DNA of 64,000 nt from Pseudoramibacter alactolyticus. Lineage in GTDB: Bacteria > Bacillota > Clostridia > Eubacteriales > Eubacteriaceae. Position numbers and translations under genes: made by a program. Each line of letters opens with the position of its first letter. The first letter of the stretch is position 1. Where the stretch lies: NCBI RefSeq assembly GCF_050908235.1, contig NZ_CP194340.1; one strand, 5' to 3'. This document shows, in pieces, positions 38,901-47,245 of this stretch. A model generated the notes under the pieces. That model saw only the letters and a list, made by a program, of their open reading frames with translations, searched no databases and was not told the DNA's origin.

Positions 38901-39444
38901 ACAGGCGGTGATCCTGAATCTCTAAAAAAAAGTGATCCTTGCCGAAAATATCAATATAAGTTTCGCAGAGCGCTTCAGCCCTGGCTGGCTGTTCCTCCAA
39001 AACCGCCCGGGGAATTTCGCCGGCGATACAGGCTGACAGACAGATAATCCCTTCGCGATAACGCCGCAGTGTATCGTGGTCGATGCGCGGCTTATAATAA
39101 AAACCATCGATAAAGCCCTTGGAGACAATTTTAGACAGATTGCGGTAGCCTTCGTTATTTTCTGCCAGTAAAATCAGATGATACGGCCGGCTGTCCTTCC
39201 CCGCTTCTTTATCCAACAATGTTCGCGGCGCCACATAAACTTCACAGCCGATAATCGGATTGATTCCCCGGGCCACACAGGCTTTATAAAACTCAATCCC
39301 GCCGAACAGCACCCCGTGATCCGTCAGTGCCAACGCATTCATGCCCATTTCTTTCGCCGTTTGGACGTAATCCGAAATTCGGCCAAAACCGTCCAATAAA
39401 CTATATTCCGAGTGAACGTGCAAATGGGTAAAGGAAATGGTCAT
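35908..39444 (-). CDS. dnaE: DNA polymerase III alpha subunit DnaE
   Basis: A 1178-residue C-family polymerase. An N-terminal PHP domain ('HLHVHSEYSLLDGFGRI') is followed by the palm with the catalytic Asp pair in 'MPDIDCDFCYERR' (near 400), 'GPGRGSAAGSL', the fingers, a helix-hairpin-helix region and a C-terminal OB fold near 1000-1100 ('VTVGGLVDQLKV'). In Firmicutes DnaE extends RNA primers before PolC takes over. It heads the dnaE-pfkA-pyk series behind an extended -10 promoter. Confidence 0.97.
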   Translation of the reverse strand: MTISFTHLHVHSEYSLLDGFGRISDYVQTAKEMGMNALALTDHGVLFGGIEFYKACVARGINPIIGCEVYVAPRTLLDKEAGKDSRPYHLILLAENNEGYRNLSKIVSKGFIDGFYYKPRIDHDTLRRYREGIICLSACIAGEIPRAVLEEQPARAEALCETYIDIFGKDHFFLEIQDHRLSKEAKVREFLFHLADKYGIGLAATNDCHYVRQDDYEAHDVLLCIGTGSTVDETDRMRYANDQFYLKSPEEMAAMFPDHPEALANTQKIADRCHVTFDLESAHLPKFELPEGYTEAGDYVRHLCEAGLAKRYDTITPEIRERMDYELKTIHTMGFDDYFLVVWDFIHYAKTHNIPVGPGRGSAAGSLAAYALDITTLDPLQYNLLFERFLNPERVTMPDIDCDFCYERRQEVIDYVIRKYGKDRVAQIITFGTMAARGAVRDVGRVLGIPYAQVDKVAKEIPMRPGQSVSIHEAIEENPDLKQMADSDAEVRRLLAMSEKMEGLARHASTHAAGVVISDAPLTEYVPLYRNGDAITTQYTMNLLEDLGLIKMDFLGLRTLTVIADAVANIQESRGIAVDIDHIDMHDAGVYEMIASGDCLGVFQLESRGMIAFMRELQPQTFEDIIAGISLYRPGPMDQIPRYIANKKDPEHIAYTHEALRPILNVTYGCMVYQEQVMQIFRDLAGFSMGRSDLVRRAMSKKKSEVMDAEGEVFIHGERDTDGQVVVPGAVAKGIPEAAARRIYEEMKDFAKYAFNKSHAAAYAVIAYQTAWLKRHYPAEFMAALMSSVMDNEKKISQYIDNCKRRGIRVLLPDVNISRRKFSVEINADGRENVRMGLGAIKGLGDKPIAAIVNARQTEGAFTGFRDFCEKVDSHAVNKKAAANLILAGAFDFLGIDRARMVLGSDLIVQQVAEEKQDRLSGQMSLLDMGELNAYKGDTFPEAPPFSKAEKLAREKEVLGLYVSGHPLEHYVGILSSETNLNSGMMDSYEDLLASGIPDGGRVTVGGLVDQLKVQLTKTNAQMAFLTLEDLYGRMEVVVFPRTYDRSRTLLKSDKPLLIRGRINYNEEMNISIIADQILPIDQVRNGGRPSPSVNNTGADASKRVRSLVLAFNDFSQKRLLEQIKPILRRFPGEIPVVLYFAHEQKKFKADKRLWIRFDQALINQLKGILGEDRVKLR

Positions 39445-39475
39445 TCTGGCGCCTCCTGTTTAAAAAGTTGCTCCT

Positions 39476-39503
39476 ATTATACCACAATCTCTCAATCCTT
39501 CAA
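39476..39503 (-). promoter_or_regulatory. Promoter of dnaE-pfkA-pyk
   Basis: TTGAAG and consensus TATAAT are separated by 16 nt, with an upstream TG (extended -10) on the minus strand. It overlaps the last codons of the vanZ-like gene. Confidence 0.7.
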
Positions 39504-39995
39504 GAAAAAGTCCCGGCCGGTCGAATTTGTTCCCGAATGCCATTTGTCGCGCGTTCGGCTTGCTCGCCGCGCACGCCATCTGCTTACCCACCAACATAAA
39601 GCAAGTCCCGCAATCACACCGGCACTGTCGATAAGAACATCCTTGAGCTGTCCGGCGCGGCCGGCAACCAGCAACTGGTGAGCTTCATCTGTCATGGCAT
39701 AAACCACTGCTATGACTGCCGAACGCCAAAGCCGGCGCTTCAACAACGTTTGGAAGCCAAAACTGTTAAAGAGCAGAATGGCCAAAATCGCGTACTCCGT
39801 CATGTGCGCGCCCTTGCGGATAATGAGCACTATCGTCTGCGCTGACAACTCTTTTCCGCCCGGCAATCCCGCGATAAGCCAGTGCGCTATCGACGAACTC
39901 AGCGCACCTGAATGACTGCCGTCCTGAGCACTAAAGCTGAAAATTACCGCCATCCAAATAAGACTGGCTATTCTGAAAAAATATCGCCTTCGCAT
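39492..39995 (-). CDS. VanZ-family membrane protein
   Basis: A 167-residue protein with about four hydrophobic segments. 'SFSAQDG' after the first helix, 'RKGAHMTEYAILAILLFN' and 'DEAHQLLVAGRAGQLKDVLIDSAGVIAG' are the VanZ/PhoE signature regions. Some VanZ proteins raise tolerance to teicoplanin; most have unknown jobs in the envelope. It lies directly downstream of the peptide operon but beyond its terminator. GGGGGAA lies upstream of ATG. Confidence 0.88.
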   Translation of the reverse strand: MRRRYFFRIASLIWMAVIFSFSAQDGSHSGALSSSIAHWLIAGLPGGKELSAQTIVLIIRKGAHMTEYAILAILLFNSFGFQTLLKRRLWRSAVIAVVYAMTDEAHQLLVAGRAGQLKDVLIDSAGVIAGLALCWWVSRWRARRASRTRDKWHSGTNSTGRDFFLKD

Positions 39996-40159
39996 GTATT
40001 CCCCCTGATCCTTTAAAATGATGCCTGTTATTTTAGCATATTTATCGAAACAAACCCTTTGCTCATTTTTTTAAAGCCGCCACTATGTGATTGCGTTTCC
40101 TAAAAAAGCGCAAGCAAAAACCAGTCGCGCATCTAATACGTGGTTTTCTTCACAACAAT

Positions 40160-40180
40160 AAAAAACCGGCCGGTGGCCGG
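40160..40180 (-). terminator. Terminator of the nonribosomal peptide operon
   Basis: CCGGCC-ACC-GGCCGG is followed by TTTTTT on the minus strand, 6 nt after the oxidase stop codon. This closes the nine-gene operon. Confidence 0.9.
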
Positions 40181-40186
40181 ATCATT

Positions 40187-41182
40187 TTAAGTTTGGCACG
40201 GAACGCCAAACTCCATGCAAAACAAATACTTTTGTTCCGGACGAAGCGCCAAATAGGTTTCTGCCGCCGAAGCCTTCATCTCGCCGATACAGCAACTGCC
40301 CAATCCCAGGGCCGCCGCCATTTGTGTGAGGGTGCCCGCGAGAATCCCCGCATCTAAAATTCCATAAAAATAGGCACGATCTCCATATTTGGGCGTCGCA
40401 ATCGCCGAATTATACACCATGAACAGCGTAAAAGCAGACGATTCAAAAATCGGTTTGTTCAAAAAGAAATGCGCATTCACCGTGAACCTTGAAGGCGGCG
40501 CCTGCCGCAGCAGCCGCCCGTGTTTGGCATCCACCCCGTAAAGGCCGCCCAGCACCTGCTCCACGCGATTGTCCTTGACCAGACAGTAAATGTCCAACGG
40601 GTACAAACCGCCGGCACTGGGATAGGCACAGTGCCGAAACGGCGATGTCCTTGCCGGCATCTGGCGCATCACGGCCATGCATTGGTCAAAATGCGCCCGG
40701 GAAACGAATGACTGTGTGTCAAATTGCCGGCAGCTTTCCCGCTCGCGGTAAACCCGCGGCAATATCGCCGATGAAAAATCCACGGCCTCGGCATTATCCG
40801 CCCCGATCCACTCCCGGTCCAATTGCTTGCGCCGGTAAGCGGCCACATAGTCTGCATTCTGAAAATGCGTCTGCGCGCCGTCTGGATCCTCCGGCATCAA
40901 TGCCGCCTGGCCGTAAAAAATCTCGTCAATGGTTTGTACTTCTCCAATGAGAATGCGCAGGCTCTCCAGCTTGACGATAAAGCGCTTCAGCCTGATGGGG
41001 TTAAACTCCCGGTAGGACTGAAGCAATTGCTCCCGTTCAATGCCTGACTGTGTCCAAAAATAAAATTCCGGAAATAAAATGACGTAGCTCTCGGAAAAAT
41101 AATACTGAGCGATGCGCAGTTTGCCATCTTCACAGATGGCCCAGTGCACGCCCGGCGCCCAATACAGCCGTTTTGTTTCCAT
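40187..41182 (-). CDS. SagB-type FMN-dependent azoline oxidase
   Basis: A nitroreductase-fold protein of about 331 residues. The N-terminal third is specific to the SagB group. The flavoprotein part begins about residue 135 with 'RESCRQFD' (an RxSxRxF-type phosphate site) and contains 'YPSAGGLYPLDIYCLV' and the C-terminal 'AAALGLGSCCIGE'. SagB/McbC-type enzymes oxidize thiazolines and oxazolines to thiazoles and oxazoles. In an operon with a heterocyclization NRPS, oxidation of the thiazoline is the obvious role. I chose ATG 41182 with GGGAGG 9 nt upstream; the start overlaps the thioesterase gene by 53 nt. Confidence 0.85.
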   Translation of the reverse strand: METKRLYWAPGVHWAICEDGKLRIAQYYFSESYVILFPEFYFWTQSGIEREQLLQSYREFNPIRLKRFIVKLESLRILIGEVQTIDEIFYGQAALMPEDPDGAQTHFQNADYVAAYRRKQLDREWIGADNAEAVDFSSAILPRVYRERESCRQFDTQSFVSRAHFDQCMAVMRQMPARTSPFRHCAYPSAGGLYPLDIYCLVKDNRVEQVLGGLYGVDAKHGRLLRQAPPSRFTVNAHFFLNKPIFESSAFTLFMVYNSAIATPKYGDRAYFYGILDAGILAGTLTQMAAALGLGSCCIGEMKASAAETYLALRPEQKYLFCMEFGVPCQT

Positions 41183-41933
41183 GAACGCAGTCCTCCCTTT
41201 CTTCACCAAACGGCGGATCGCAGACCGCCAAGATTTCGCCGATTGCTTTCTCTACTGAGCGCAGATGCTCAAAAAGATAAAAGTGACCGCCGGCAAATGC
41301 CCGCACGTTGATTGGGCGCGCGCTCACCTGCTGCCAGTCCGACAATTTGTTCCACGCGATCTCCGGATCCGACACACCGTAAAACACGTGGACCGGCGCC
41401 TGCATTTTTTGGCAGTCCGCACCTTTCGCCGGTTCATAGGCATCTAAAAGCGCCATATCCGCACGCACCGGCGCCAGAAAAAAAGACAAATAGTCCGGGT
41501 GTTCCAAAATTATCGGCGGTATTCCACCCAGCGCCTTAAGATACGCAATGAACTGCTCATCATTTTTTTCACTGTGATGGCTGTTGCTGTTAAACGGAGT
41601 CGTCTGCCCCGACGCGATGACGGCCCGCACATCGAAGCCCGGCGATGCTTCCAGGCGCTTCGCCACTTCCAAGGCGGCAAAGGCCCCCATGCTGTGACCA
41701 AACAAAACCGTCGCCTGCGTTTCACCTTTATTCTCCGCAAGAATTTCCCCCGTGAGCACATCGGTGAGCGCCGCCATCGTGCGCATACAGGGCTCTCGGT
41801 GCTTGCGCCCTCTTCCGGGGTATTCGCACAAGTTTACCGTCAATCCCGGCAGCGCCGCCTCCAATCTTTTGAGCCCATAATAAGCATTCGCACTCCCCCC
41901 GGCGTGGGGGAAACAATACAAGGTAAGCGCCAT
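41130..41933 (-). CDS. Type II thioesterase, alpha/beta hydrolase (Ser nucleophile)
   Basis: A 267-residue GrsT/RifR-like protein: 'YCFPHAGGSANAYYGL' at the N-terminus, nucleophile elbow GHSMGA (Ser about 81) and the late His in 'AGGHFYLFEH' (about 225). Such enzymes strip misloaded acyl groups from carrier domains or release the finished chain. The last about 35 residues run past the His into the start of the oxidase gene and are probably dispensable. It begins one base after the permease stop. It differs from the Cys-type thioesterase of the same operon, so the two probably have different tasks. Confidence 0.88.
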   Translation of the reverse strand: MALTLYCFPHAGGSANAYYGLKRLEAALPGLTVNLCEYPGRGRKHREPCMRTMAALTDVLTGEILAENKGETQATVLFGHSMGAFAALEVAKRLEASPGFDVRAVIASGQTTPFNSNSHHSEKNDEQFIAYLKALGGIPPIILEHPDYLSFFLAPVRADMALLDAYEPAKGADCQKMQAPVHVFYGVSDPEIAWNKLSDWQQVSARPINVRAFAGGHFYLFEHLRSVEKAIGEILAVCDPPFGEEREDCVHGNKTAVLGAGRALGHL

Positions 41934-41934
41934 T

Positions 41935-44172
41935 TCATTCCCTTTCTTTCAGAACGGCCACTGCCTGGGTTTCCTTCCATCGCAGATAGCGGGACAAGGC
42001 CGCCATGACCAGCGCATACACCGAGCAGGCAAACCCCATGACCATCAGGTAGTGCCGCGGCTGATAGGTCAAATCGAGGCCGACCGAAACATGCGCCACA
42101 AACAGGGGCCACAAAGCATCCATAATCGCTTTTCCCGCAAAGGTCGATACCGTCAATGCCGTCGCGAAAATAGGCAAATCGCACAGCATGTACAATTTGC
42201 GGATTTCCCGGTGCGAATAACCGAATATGCGCATCAGTGAAATCGAAAATTCGGACCGGTCCAGAATAAACTTCATCATCAGATAAACGATCGCCACGAA
42301 GATCACCATGGCAATGACCGTCGTCATCGCGGACAAGGGCCGCATGTTTTTCTGCAGGGTGGCCGCAAAATCCCGGATATCCTGCCGGCTCATCCGGGAA
42401 GCCACGACGGCATGATCCAAATGCAGCGGTTTTTTTGAAAAAAGCACATTATAAGCACCCGGACTCTGCCCTTCCTTTTTCAGCAAGGTCTGTTTATCCA
42501 TGAACACCGTTGTCCCGATGGAATACGAGCCCACATCAGCGATTCGATAGCGCACCTTGTCATCGGTCGTTTCATCCTTTAAAGTCAGCGTGTCGCCGGC
42601 TTTTGTCTGCGTTTTAATCGCCACGGAAGAAGACGCGATCACCTTCTGGCCTTTGACCGTGTGAATTTGCTTGAAGTAACTGCTCTTCCGATCGATGCCC
42701 AGCACCGTAACCTCGATATGCGATCCGTCTGCCGCGTCACAGCTGTAAATTTTGGCATAAGCCGCCTCGCTGCCTTTTGGCTGCGTCTTTGGCTGCCGTT
42801 TTAAAATATACATGTAGCGATAGGTGCAGTCCCTGCGATTCTGAACGGCCAGATTTTGCACACAAACCTGTATGTTCATTGCCATCATCAAAAGCAAAAC
42901 CGAGAGAAAAACGCCGACAATCATGGCGATACGGCATTTATATTCCCGCAGCAGCTGACGGATCATAAACCGCGTGTTAAAATCGAATCGCTTGAGCGGC
43001 AGACCTGACGTTTTAACGATTTTCCGCTGGTGCCGCAGCAGTTCAAGGGGACTGCGCGCCAGTTTGCGATTTAAGAGAATGCCATTGACCGCCACGATGA
43101 TCAGTGGCGGCACGAAGATTCCGTAGACAATCAAATACCGGGAGTAAACGGTCGGCAGCAGGGGCAGAGAATAATAGCCCGTCGTCGTCGACAACTGCAG
43201 ACCGATGCCCGCATTGGAGAAGCCGAGCAAGGTGCCGGCGATTCCTGCAAGCGCGGTCACGATCAGCGGCAGCGTCAAATAATGGCAAACCATCGTTTTC
43301 CGGTTAACGCCCATGGCGAAGAGCGCGCCGATGACCGCACTTTCTTTGTCAACGGCATTGGCCTGGAAAATCGAAATCACAAAACCGATCAATGTCAGCA
43401 AAATCACCCCGCCGACAATGCCGGACACGCGATTCATCGAAAGATCCTCCACCGCCTCGCCGATTCGCGCGTTGTTCTCAGCCCTGGTCTGGGACAGCAC
43501 CACCGTCCCGTTGTCCGTGAACAGCCGTTTCACGCTCCGATCGGAAAGCTTTCCGTGCCTGCGGTAAGCATAAATAAAACTTTGAGCAGAAAGCGCTCGG
43601 CGGGTTGCCAATAATTTTTCATAGCCTTCCTTTGTCAAAAAGGCCGTGCCGAAATTTTTGCTGTCGGCGCTGACGTCGCTCAAATTTTTCAGCGGAGTTT
43701 CGTAATCCGGCGAGCAGCCAACGCCGACAAGCCTGAACGTCTCACCGGCCAACGTCACGTCATCTCCCACGCGCCAGCCGCGCGCTTCGCTAAAATGCCG
43801 CTCTAAAAAAATCTCATCCGATCGGCGCGGCAGCCGGCCCTTCGTCGCCGTTATCTTGTTGATCTGGCGGCGCTTGACAAACGTGCGAACCGTCGCCTTC
43901 CCGCGTTTAAAATCCAGATACCGCTGATCCTCGACGCTCACCCCGGCAGCCTTCAGCGCCTTTATGGCCTGATCACCGACAGGTATCAGGGCCGTGATTT
44001 CGCCGTCTTCCGCGTGAACCTTTCGGGCATTCGCCCGCATGCGCAGATCCACCGTGTCCGCCGAAGCAATCATTGAAACGATAAAATACATGCCCAGCGC
44101 AATAAGCACAAACAAGGCAAGGTAAGCCGGCAAATGCTGCCTGAAATTTCTAAAAATACGTTTTTTTAACAC
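41935..44172 (-). CDS. ABC transporter permease, FtsX/MacB-like
   Basis: A 745-residue membrane protein. One N-terminal helix (about 14-35) is followed by a large external domain (about 40-240), three helices (about 250-360), a second external domain (about 430-600), and three more helices to the C-terminus. This is the double FtsX-domain layout of Firmicute peptide exporters and antibiotic-sensing transporters (BceB/YtrF-like in outline). With its ATPase partner it probably exports the operon product or protects the cell from it. It starts 12 nt after the ATPase gene. Confidence 0.85.
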   Translation of the reverse strand: MLKKRIFRNFRQHLPAYLALFVLIALGMYFIVSMIASADTVDLRMRANARKVHAEDGEITALIPVGDQAIKALKAAGVSVEDQRYLDFKRGKATVRTFVKRRQINKITATKGRLPRRSDEIFLERHFSEARGWRVGDDVTLAGETFRLVGVGCSPDYETPLKNLSDVSADSKNFGTAFLTKEGYEKLLATRRALSAQSFIYAYRRHGKLSDRSVKRLFTDNGTVVLSQTRAENNARIGEAVEDLSMNRVSGIVGGVILLTLIGFVISIFQANAVDKESAVIGALFAMGVNRKTMVCHYLTLPLIVTALAGIAGTLLGFSNAGIGLQLSTTTGYYSLPLLPTVYSRYLIVYGIFVPPLIIVAVNGILLNRKLARSPLELLRHQRKIVKTSGLPLKRFDFNTRFMIRQLLREYKCRIAMIVGVFLSVLLLMMAMNIQVCVQNLAVQNRRDCTYRYMYILKRQPKTQPKGSEAAYAKIYSCDAADGSHIEVTVLGIDRKSSYFKQIHTVKGQKVIASSSVAIKTQTKAGDTLTLKDETTDDKVRYRIADVGSYSIGTTVFMDKQTLLKKEGQSPGAYNVLFSKKPLHLDHAVVASRMSRQDIRDFAATLQKNMRPLSAMTTVIAMVIFVAIVYLMMKFILDRSEFSISLMRIFGYSHREIRKLYMLCDLPIFATALTVSTFAGKAIMDALWPLFVAHVSVGLDLTYQPRHYLMVMGFACSVYALVMAALSRYLRWKETQAVAVLKERE

Positions 44173-44184
44173 GCCGCTGCCTCA

Positions 44185-44928
44185 CTACCATTCCAACTCG
44201 CTGGCGGCCAGAGGATGATCATGATACAATTCTTTGGCTATCTTTCCATCCCGGATCTCCACCACATGATCGGCCATTTCCCCAATGGCCACATTGTGCG
44301 TGACGATGATGATCGTGGTGCCATATGCCTGATGCACGCGGGTTAAAAGCCCCAGCATCTCTTTTGAAATCGTGTAATCCAGGGCCCCTGTCGGCTCGTC
44401 ACAGAGAAGCAGCCTGGGATTTTTGATCAGTGCCCGGGCGATGGCGCAGCGCTGCTGCTGTCCGCCGGAGAGCTGCGCCGGGAACAGATCCCGCTGATCC
44501 TCGAGCTCCAAGGTCGCCAGCAGCGATTCAAGATTTAAAGGCTGCGGCGAAAGATTTTGACATACCGCAATGTTCTCTGCTACGGTCAGGTCCGGAATCA
44601 AATTGTAAAACTGAAATACAAACCCCAGCGCATCGCGGCGGTACACCGACAGCTCATCGCCGTTCATCTGCTCCAGATGGGCGCCGTCAACCACGACCTG
44701 CCCGCCATCCACACGGTCCAGAGCGCCAATAATATTAAGCAAGGTCGATTTTCCGGATCCAGAGGGCCCGAAGATCACACAGATTTCACCTGCTTCAATC
44801 TGAAGTGACAGCGCCTTTAAAACTTCGTTGCGGTTTTCCGCCGTGCCGTAGCCTTTTTTGATGTTTTTTAATTCAACCAGCATTTTTTCTCTTTTCTTTT
44901 TTATGTTTTCTTCATTTTCTTTGCTCAT
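44185..44928 (-). CDS. ABC transporter ATP-binding protein, MacB/LolD type
   Basis: A 247-residue ATPase: Walker A GPSGSGKST, Q-loop 'FVFQFYNLI', signature LSGGQQQR, Walker B LLLCDEPTGALD and switch His in 'IIIVTHN'. It belongs with the FtsX-type permease just downstream. The first about 15 residues are Lys/Glu-rich and a second ATG at 44883 is an alternative start. The stop is TAG followed directly by TGA. It begins 26 nt after the Cys-type thioesterase gene. Confidence 0.93.
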   Translation of the reverse strand: MSKENEENIKKKREKMLVELKNIKKGYGTAENRNEVLKALSLQIEAGEICVIFGPSGSGKSTLLNIIGALDRVDGGQVVVDGAHLEQMNGDELSVYRRDALGFVFQFYNLIPDLTVAENIAVCQNLSPQPLNLESLLATLELEDQRDLFPAQLSGGQQQRCAIARALIKNPRLLLCDEPTGALDYTISKEMLGLLTRVHQAYGTTIIIVTHNVAIGEMADHVVEIRDGKIAKELYHDHPLAASELEW

Positions 44929-44954
44929 TCTGTCTTCCCGGCCGGATCATGTCA

Positions 44955-45701
44955 TTATCTTTCAAGCATGGCGCACATCTTTTGTGCAATGACCCTTGCA
45001 TTTTCTGCCAGAAAATAATGGTCGCCGTGCACGGTAAGGGTTTCACGCGGCCCGAGAATGTACGCTTGCCATTCTGCCAAATCCTCTGCAGGCGCCAGCG
45101 AATCCTCATCCGCCTGCACGCAAAGCAGCGGACAGTCGATTTTAAAATCGGCCGGATAACGGTATTTGCCCAGCAATCGCATATCCGCTTTTAAAATCGG
45201 AAAATAATAGTTCATAAAGGCCGGCATTTTAACAGCGGCTTCATCGATGCGCCCGGATTCCAGAAGAAAGGTCAGCAGATCCGCATCCGACATTGCCGCC
45301 ACATCGGCACCGATGGCCTGATTATCAGGCGGCGTACTCCCTGAGGCCACGAACAGTCGCGGTGTTTTCCCCTGTGCTTTTAAACAGCGCGCCGCTTCAT
45401 AGGCGATCAGCCCGCCGGTGCATTGCCCGAAGAGAACCGCCGGCTTCTCAAAAACCTGTGCGTTTTCCTCGACCAAAGACGCAGCCAAAGCTTCGACGCT
45501 CTCGGGCATCATCTCGGCCATACGCCGTTCCCGCAGCGGATAAAGCACCGGATAAATGCCGTACGCCTCTGGGAAAAGGCCTTTCCATTCGCTGAACTGA
45601 CTCGCCGTTCCTCCGGCAAAAGGGAAACAGACGATATTAACCGCTGCCGATTCCCGCGGTGCGCCGTGGGCAAACCACGGCGTTAATGATGTTTTTGCCA
45701 T
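44955..45701 (-). CDS. Type II thioesterase with Cys nucleophile
   Basis: A 248-residue alpha/beta hydrolase of the GrsT group ('VCFPFAGGTASQFSEWKGL' at the start). The nucleophile elbow reads GQCTGG near residue 95, so Cys replaces the usual Ser. The general-base region 'VHGDHYFLAEN' is present near 227 and a likely Asp lies in 'QADEDSLAP'. A Cys nucleophile holds acyl chains as a thioester and may favour transfer to an amine over hydrolysis; that is known for some Cys-type NRPS thioesterases and is inferred here. It overlaps the carrier-condensation gene by one base (TAATG). Confidence 0.85.
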   Translation of the reverse strand: MAKTSLTPWFAHGAPRESAAVNIVCFPFAGGTASQFSEWKGLFPEAYGIYPVLYPLRERRMAEMMPESVEALAASLVEENAQVFEKPAVLFGQCTGGLIAYEAARCLKAQGKTPRLFVASGSTPPDNQAIGADVAAMSDADLLTFLLESGRIDEAAVKMPAFMNYYFPILKADMRLLGKYRYPADFKIDCPLLCVQADEDSLAPAEDLAEWQAYILGPRETLTVHGDHYFLAENARVIAQKMCAMLER

Positions 45702-47245
45702 TACGCTTCCTCCCAGCCGAAGACGGCCGCCGCCATTCGGCGCACCTCCTCCTCAGAGTCGGCATAAACCTTCATCGTGCAGTGCATTTTATCACCGGAG
45801 GTAAAAATCGTCAGACGATTCTCTTCAATATTTTCTCCGAGCTTGGTCAGCCTGGCCGCGACTGTTGACGAATTCGTGATCGGCACCACCTGAAGCAAGT
45901 CCTCATTGGTTCCCTGATATTCGGGAAACAGACCGACGTAATTCAGAATCGGAAGGTGATGCGCCAGAAAGCGGAAAGACCAGCGCGGCATAATTTCATA
46001 AATCAGCTCCGGATTGGCCTCGCTGGAAAAATCGGCTAAATTATGCGTGGTTTTCATTATCTGAAATCGGGGATTATAAATTGCCACAATCGTATTGAGC
46101 CAAAGCCCCAATGTGTTGGCATTGCGGCGATTCCGGCCGTTAGTCAGCACCGCAATGGGCAGACGCCCCGCATAACCGGTTGTGAACGCGTGACATTGGA
46201 CGTAAAGCCGGGCGGTTGTCTGCAGAGCATCCTGCTGAAACCCCTTGCGCATGCTATCGCTCATGGTTTTGCAGATGGTCATCGAATAAAAACGCTTTCC
46301 CCGAATGGAGTGCATATATCGCAGCAAGGCCCCCGTCAGGCGAACGGCAATCAATCCCAACACGCGCGCCCGTTCCCCCAGGGTCGGCCGCCTTGTCCGC
46401 ACGTATTCGCTGTAATCCAATATGCCGTCGCCGCTTTGTGCCTCCCCTTTTAAAATGGCCTCTAAGCGATCGGCCACCACCAGATGAGACATCCGATCCC
46501 AGATGCTGTGGTGTGCGTAAACACGGACCAGGTGTTCGTCCCCGGAAAGGACAATAATTAATACCTTGGCCAGCAGCTGTCCTTCCCCAAATAAATTCAT
46601 GGCGTTGCGCGCGTCGGCCAGCCCTTCACAGATCGTTTCCCGTGTTTCCGGGCACTGCGCCATATCAATCACCGGAATCTGCCAATCCGCGCTGTCGTAC
46701 ACATGCATGTGATGACCTGGAGCCGCACCGGTCCGCAACGCCTCCTGTTCCGCAATGAACCGGTAAACGGCCGCCTTTACCTGCTCCGTGGTCGCCCCCC
46801 GAACATGCACCCGGGTGGACAAAATGCCCAAATAATTTTTCTTACTCATCTCGAGCAGATAACGCTGAAAACGAAACATCCGATAGGTCTTGCTCACCGC
46901 ATGCAGCGCGTTGCCATTATACGCCTCAAAGCTGTCCCGGATCACCGCACTCGTCAGCCGGCGGCCGGCATCAACAATCTCTGTGTCAGCCTTTCCCGTC
47001 ACACTGATCGTTTTCGGTGCCGTCTGCTCCTCGATTAAATGCAAAAATGCTTCAAGGGTTTCGTGCGCATAAATATCCTGGATGCTTAAGTCGACGTTTA
47101 ACTCCTGTTTGATCATCTCCATCATGATCACCGCCTGCAAGGAGTTGCCGTTCATGTCGAAAAAGGATTCCGACTGGTCGATGGTCTCTCTTTTCAATAC
47201 TTCTTTCCAAATCCCTGTCACTTTTTCTGCCGTCGCTGCTGTCAC
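45701..47245 (-). CDS. Carrier-condensation didomain protein (no adenylation domain)
   Basis: A 514-residue protein. Residues about 1-75 are a carrier domain with the phosphopantetheine site FDMNGNSLQ (Ser about 35). The rest is a condensation-fold acyltransferase; its active-site motif reads HHSIWDR near 245-251, so both His and the Asp of HHxxxD are present. With no adenylation domain, its carrier must be loaded in trans or by the dedicated transferase plus another enzyme. It may join the thiazole acyl chain to a second group or release it onto a free amine or alcohol. GTG start, overlapping the PPTase stop by 4 nt. Confidence 0.82.
   Translation of the reverse strand: MTAATAEKVTGIWKEVLKRETIDQSESFFDMNGNSLQAVIMMEMIKQELNVDLSIQDIYAHETLEAFLHLIEEQTAPKTISVTGKADTEIVDAGRRLTSAVIRDSFEAYNGNALHAVSKTYRMFRFQRYLLEMSKKNYLGILSTRVHVRGATTEQVKAAVYRFIAEQEALRTGAAPGHHMHVYDSADWQIPVIDMAQCPETRETICEGLADARNAMNLFGEGQLLAKVLIIVLSGDEHLVRVYAHHSIWDRMSHLVVADRLEAILKGEAQSGDGILDYSEYVRTRRPTLGERARVLGLIAVRLTGALLRYMHSIRGKRFYSMTICKTMSDSMRKGFQQDALQTTARLYVQCHAFTTGYAGRLPIAVLTNGRNRRNANTLGLWLNTIVAIYNPRFQIMKTTHNLADFSSEANPELIYEIMPRWSFRFLAHHLPILNYVGLFPEYQGTNEDLLQVVPITNSSTVAARLTKLGENIEENRLTIFTSGDKMHCTMKVYADSEEEVRRMAAAVFGWEEA

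Noticed and set aside
41130..41209. Possible fusion or frameshift between the second thioesterase and the oxidase
   Set aside because: Both proteins are complete at their functional ends; the overlap is only the thioesterase tail covering the oxidase ribosome site.
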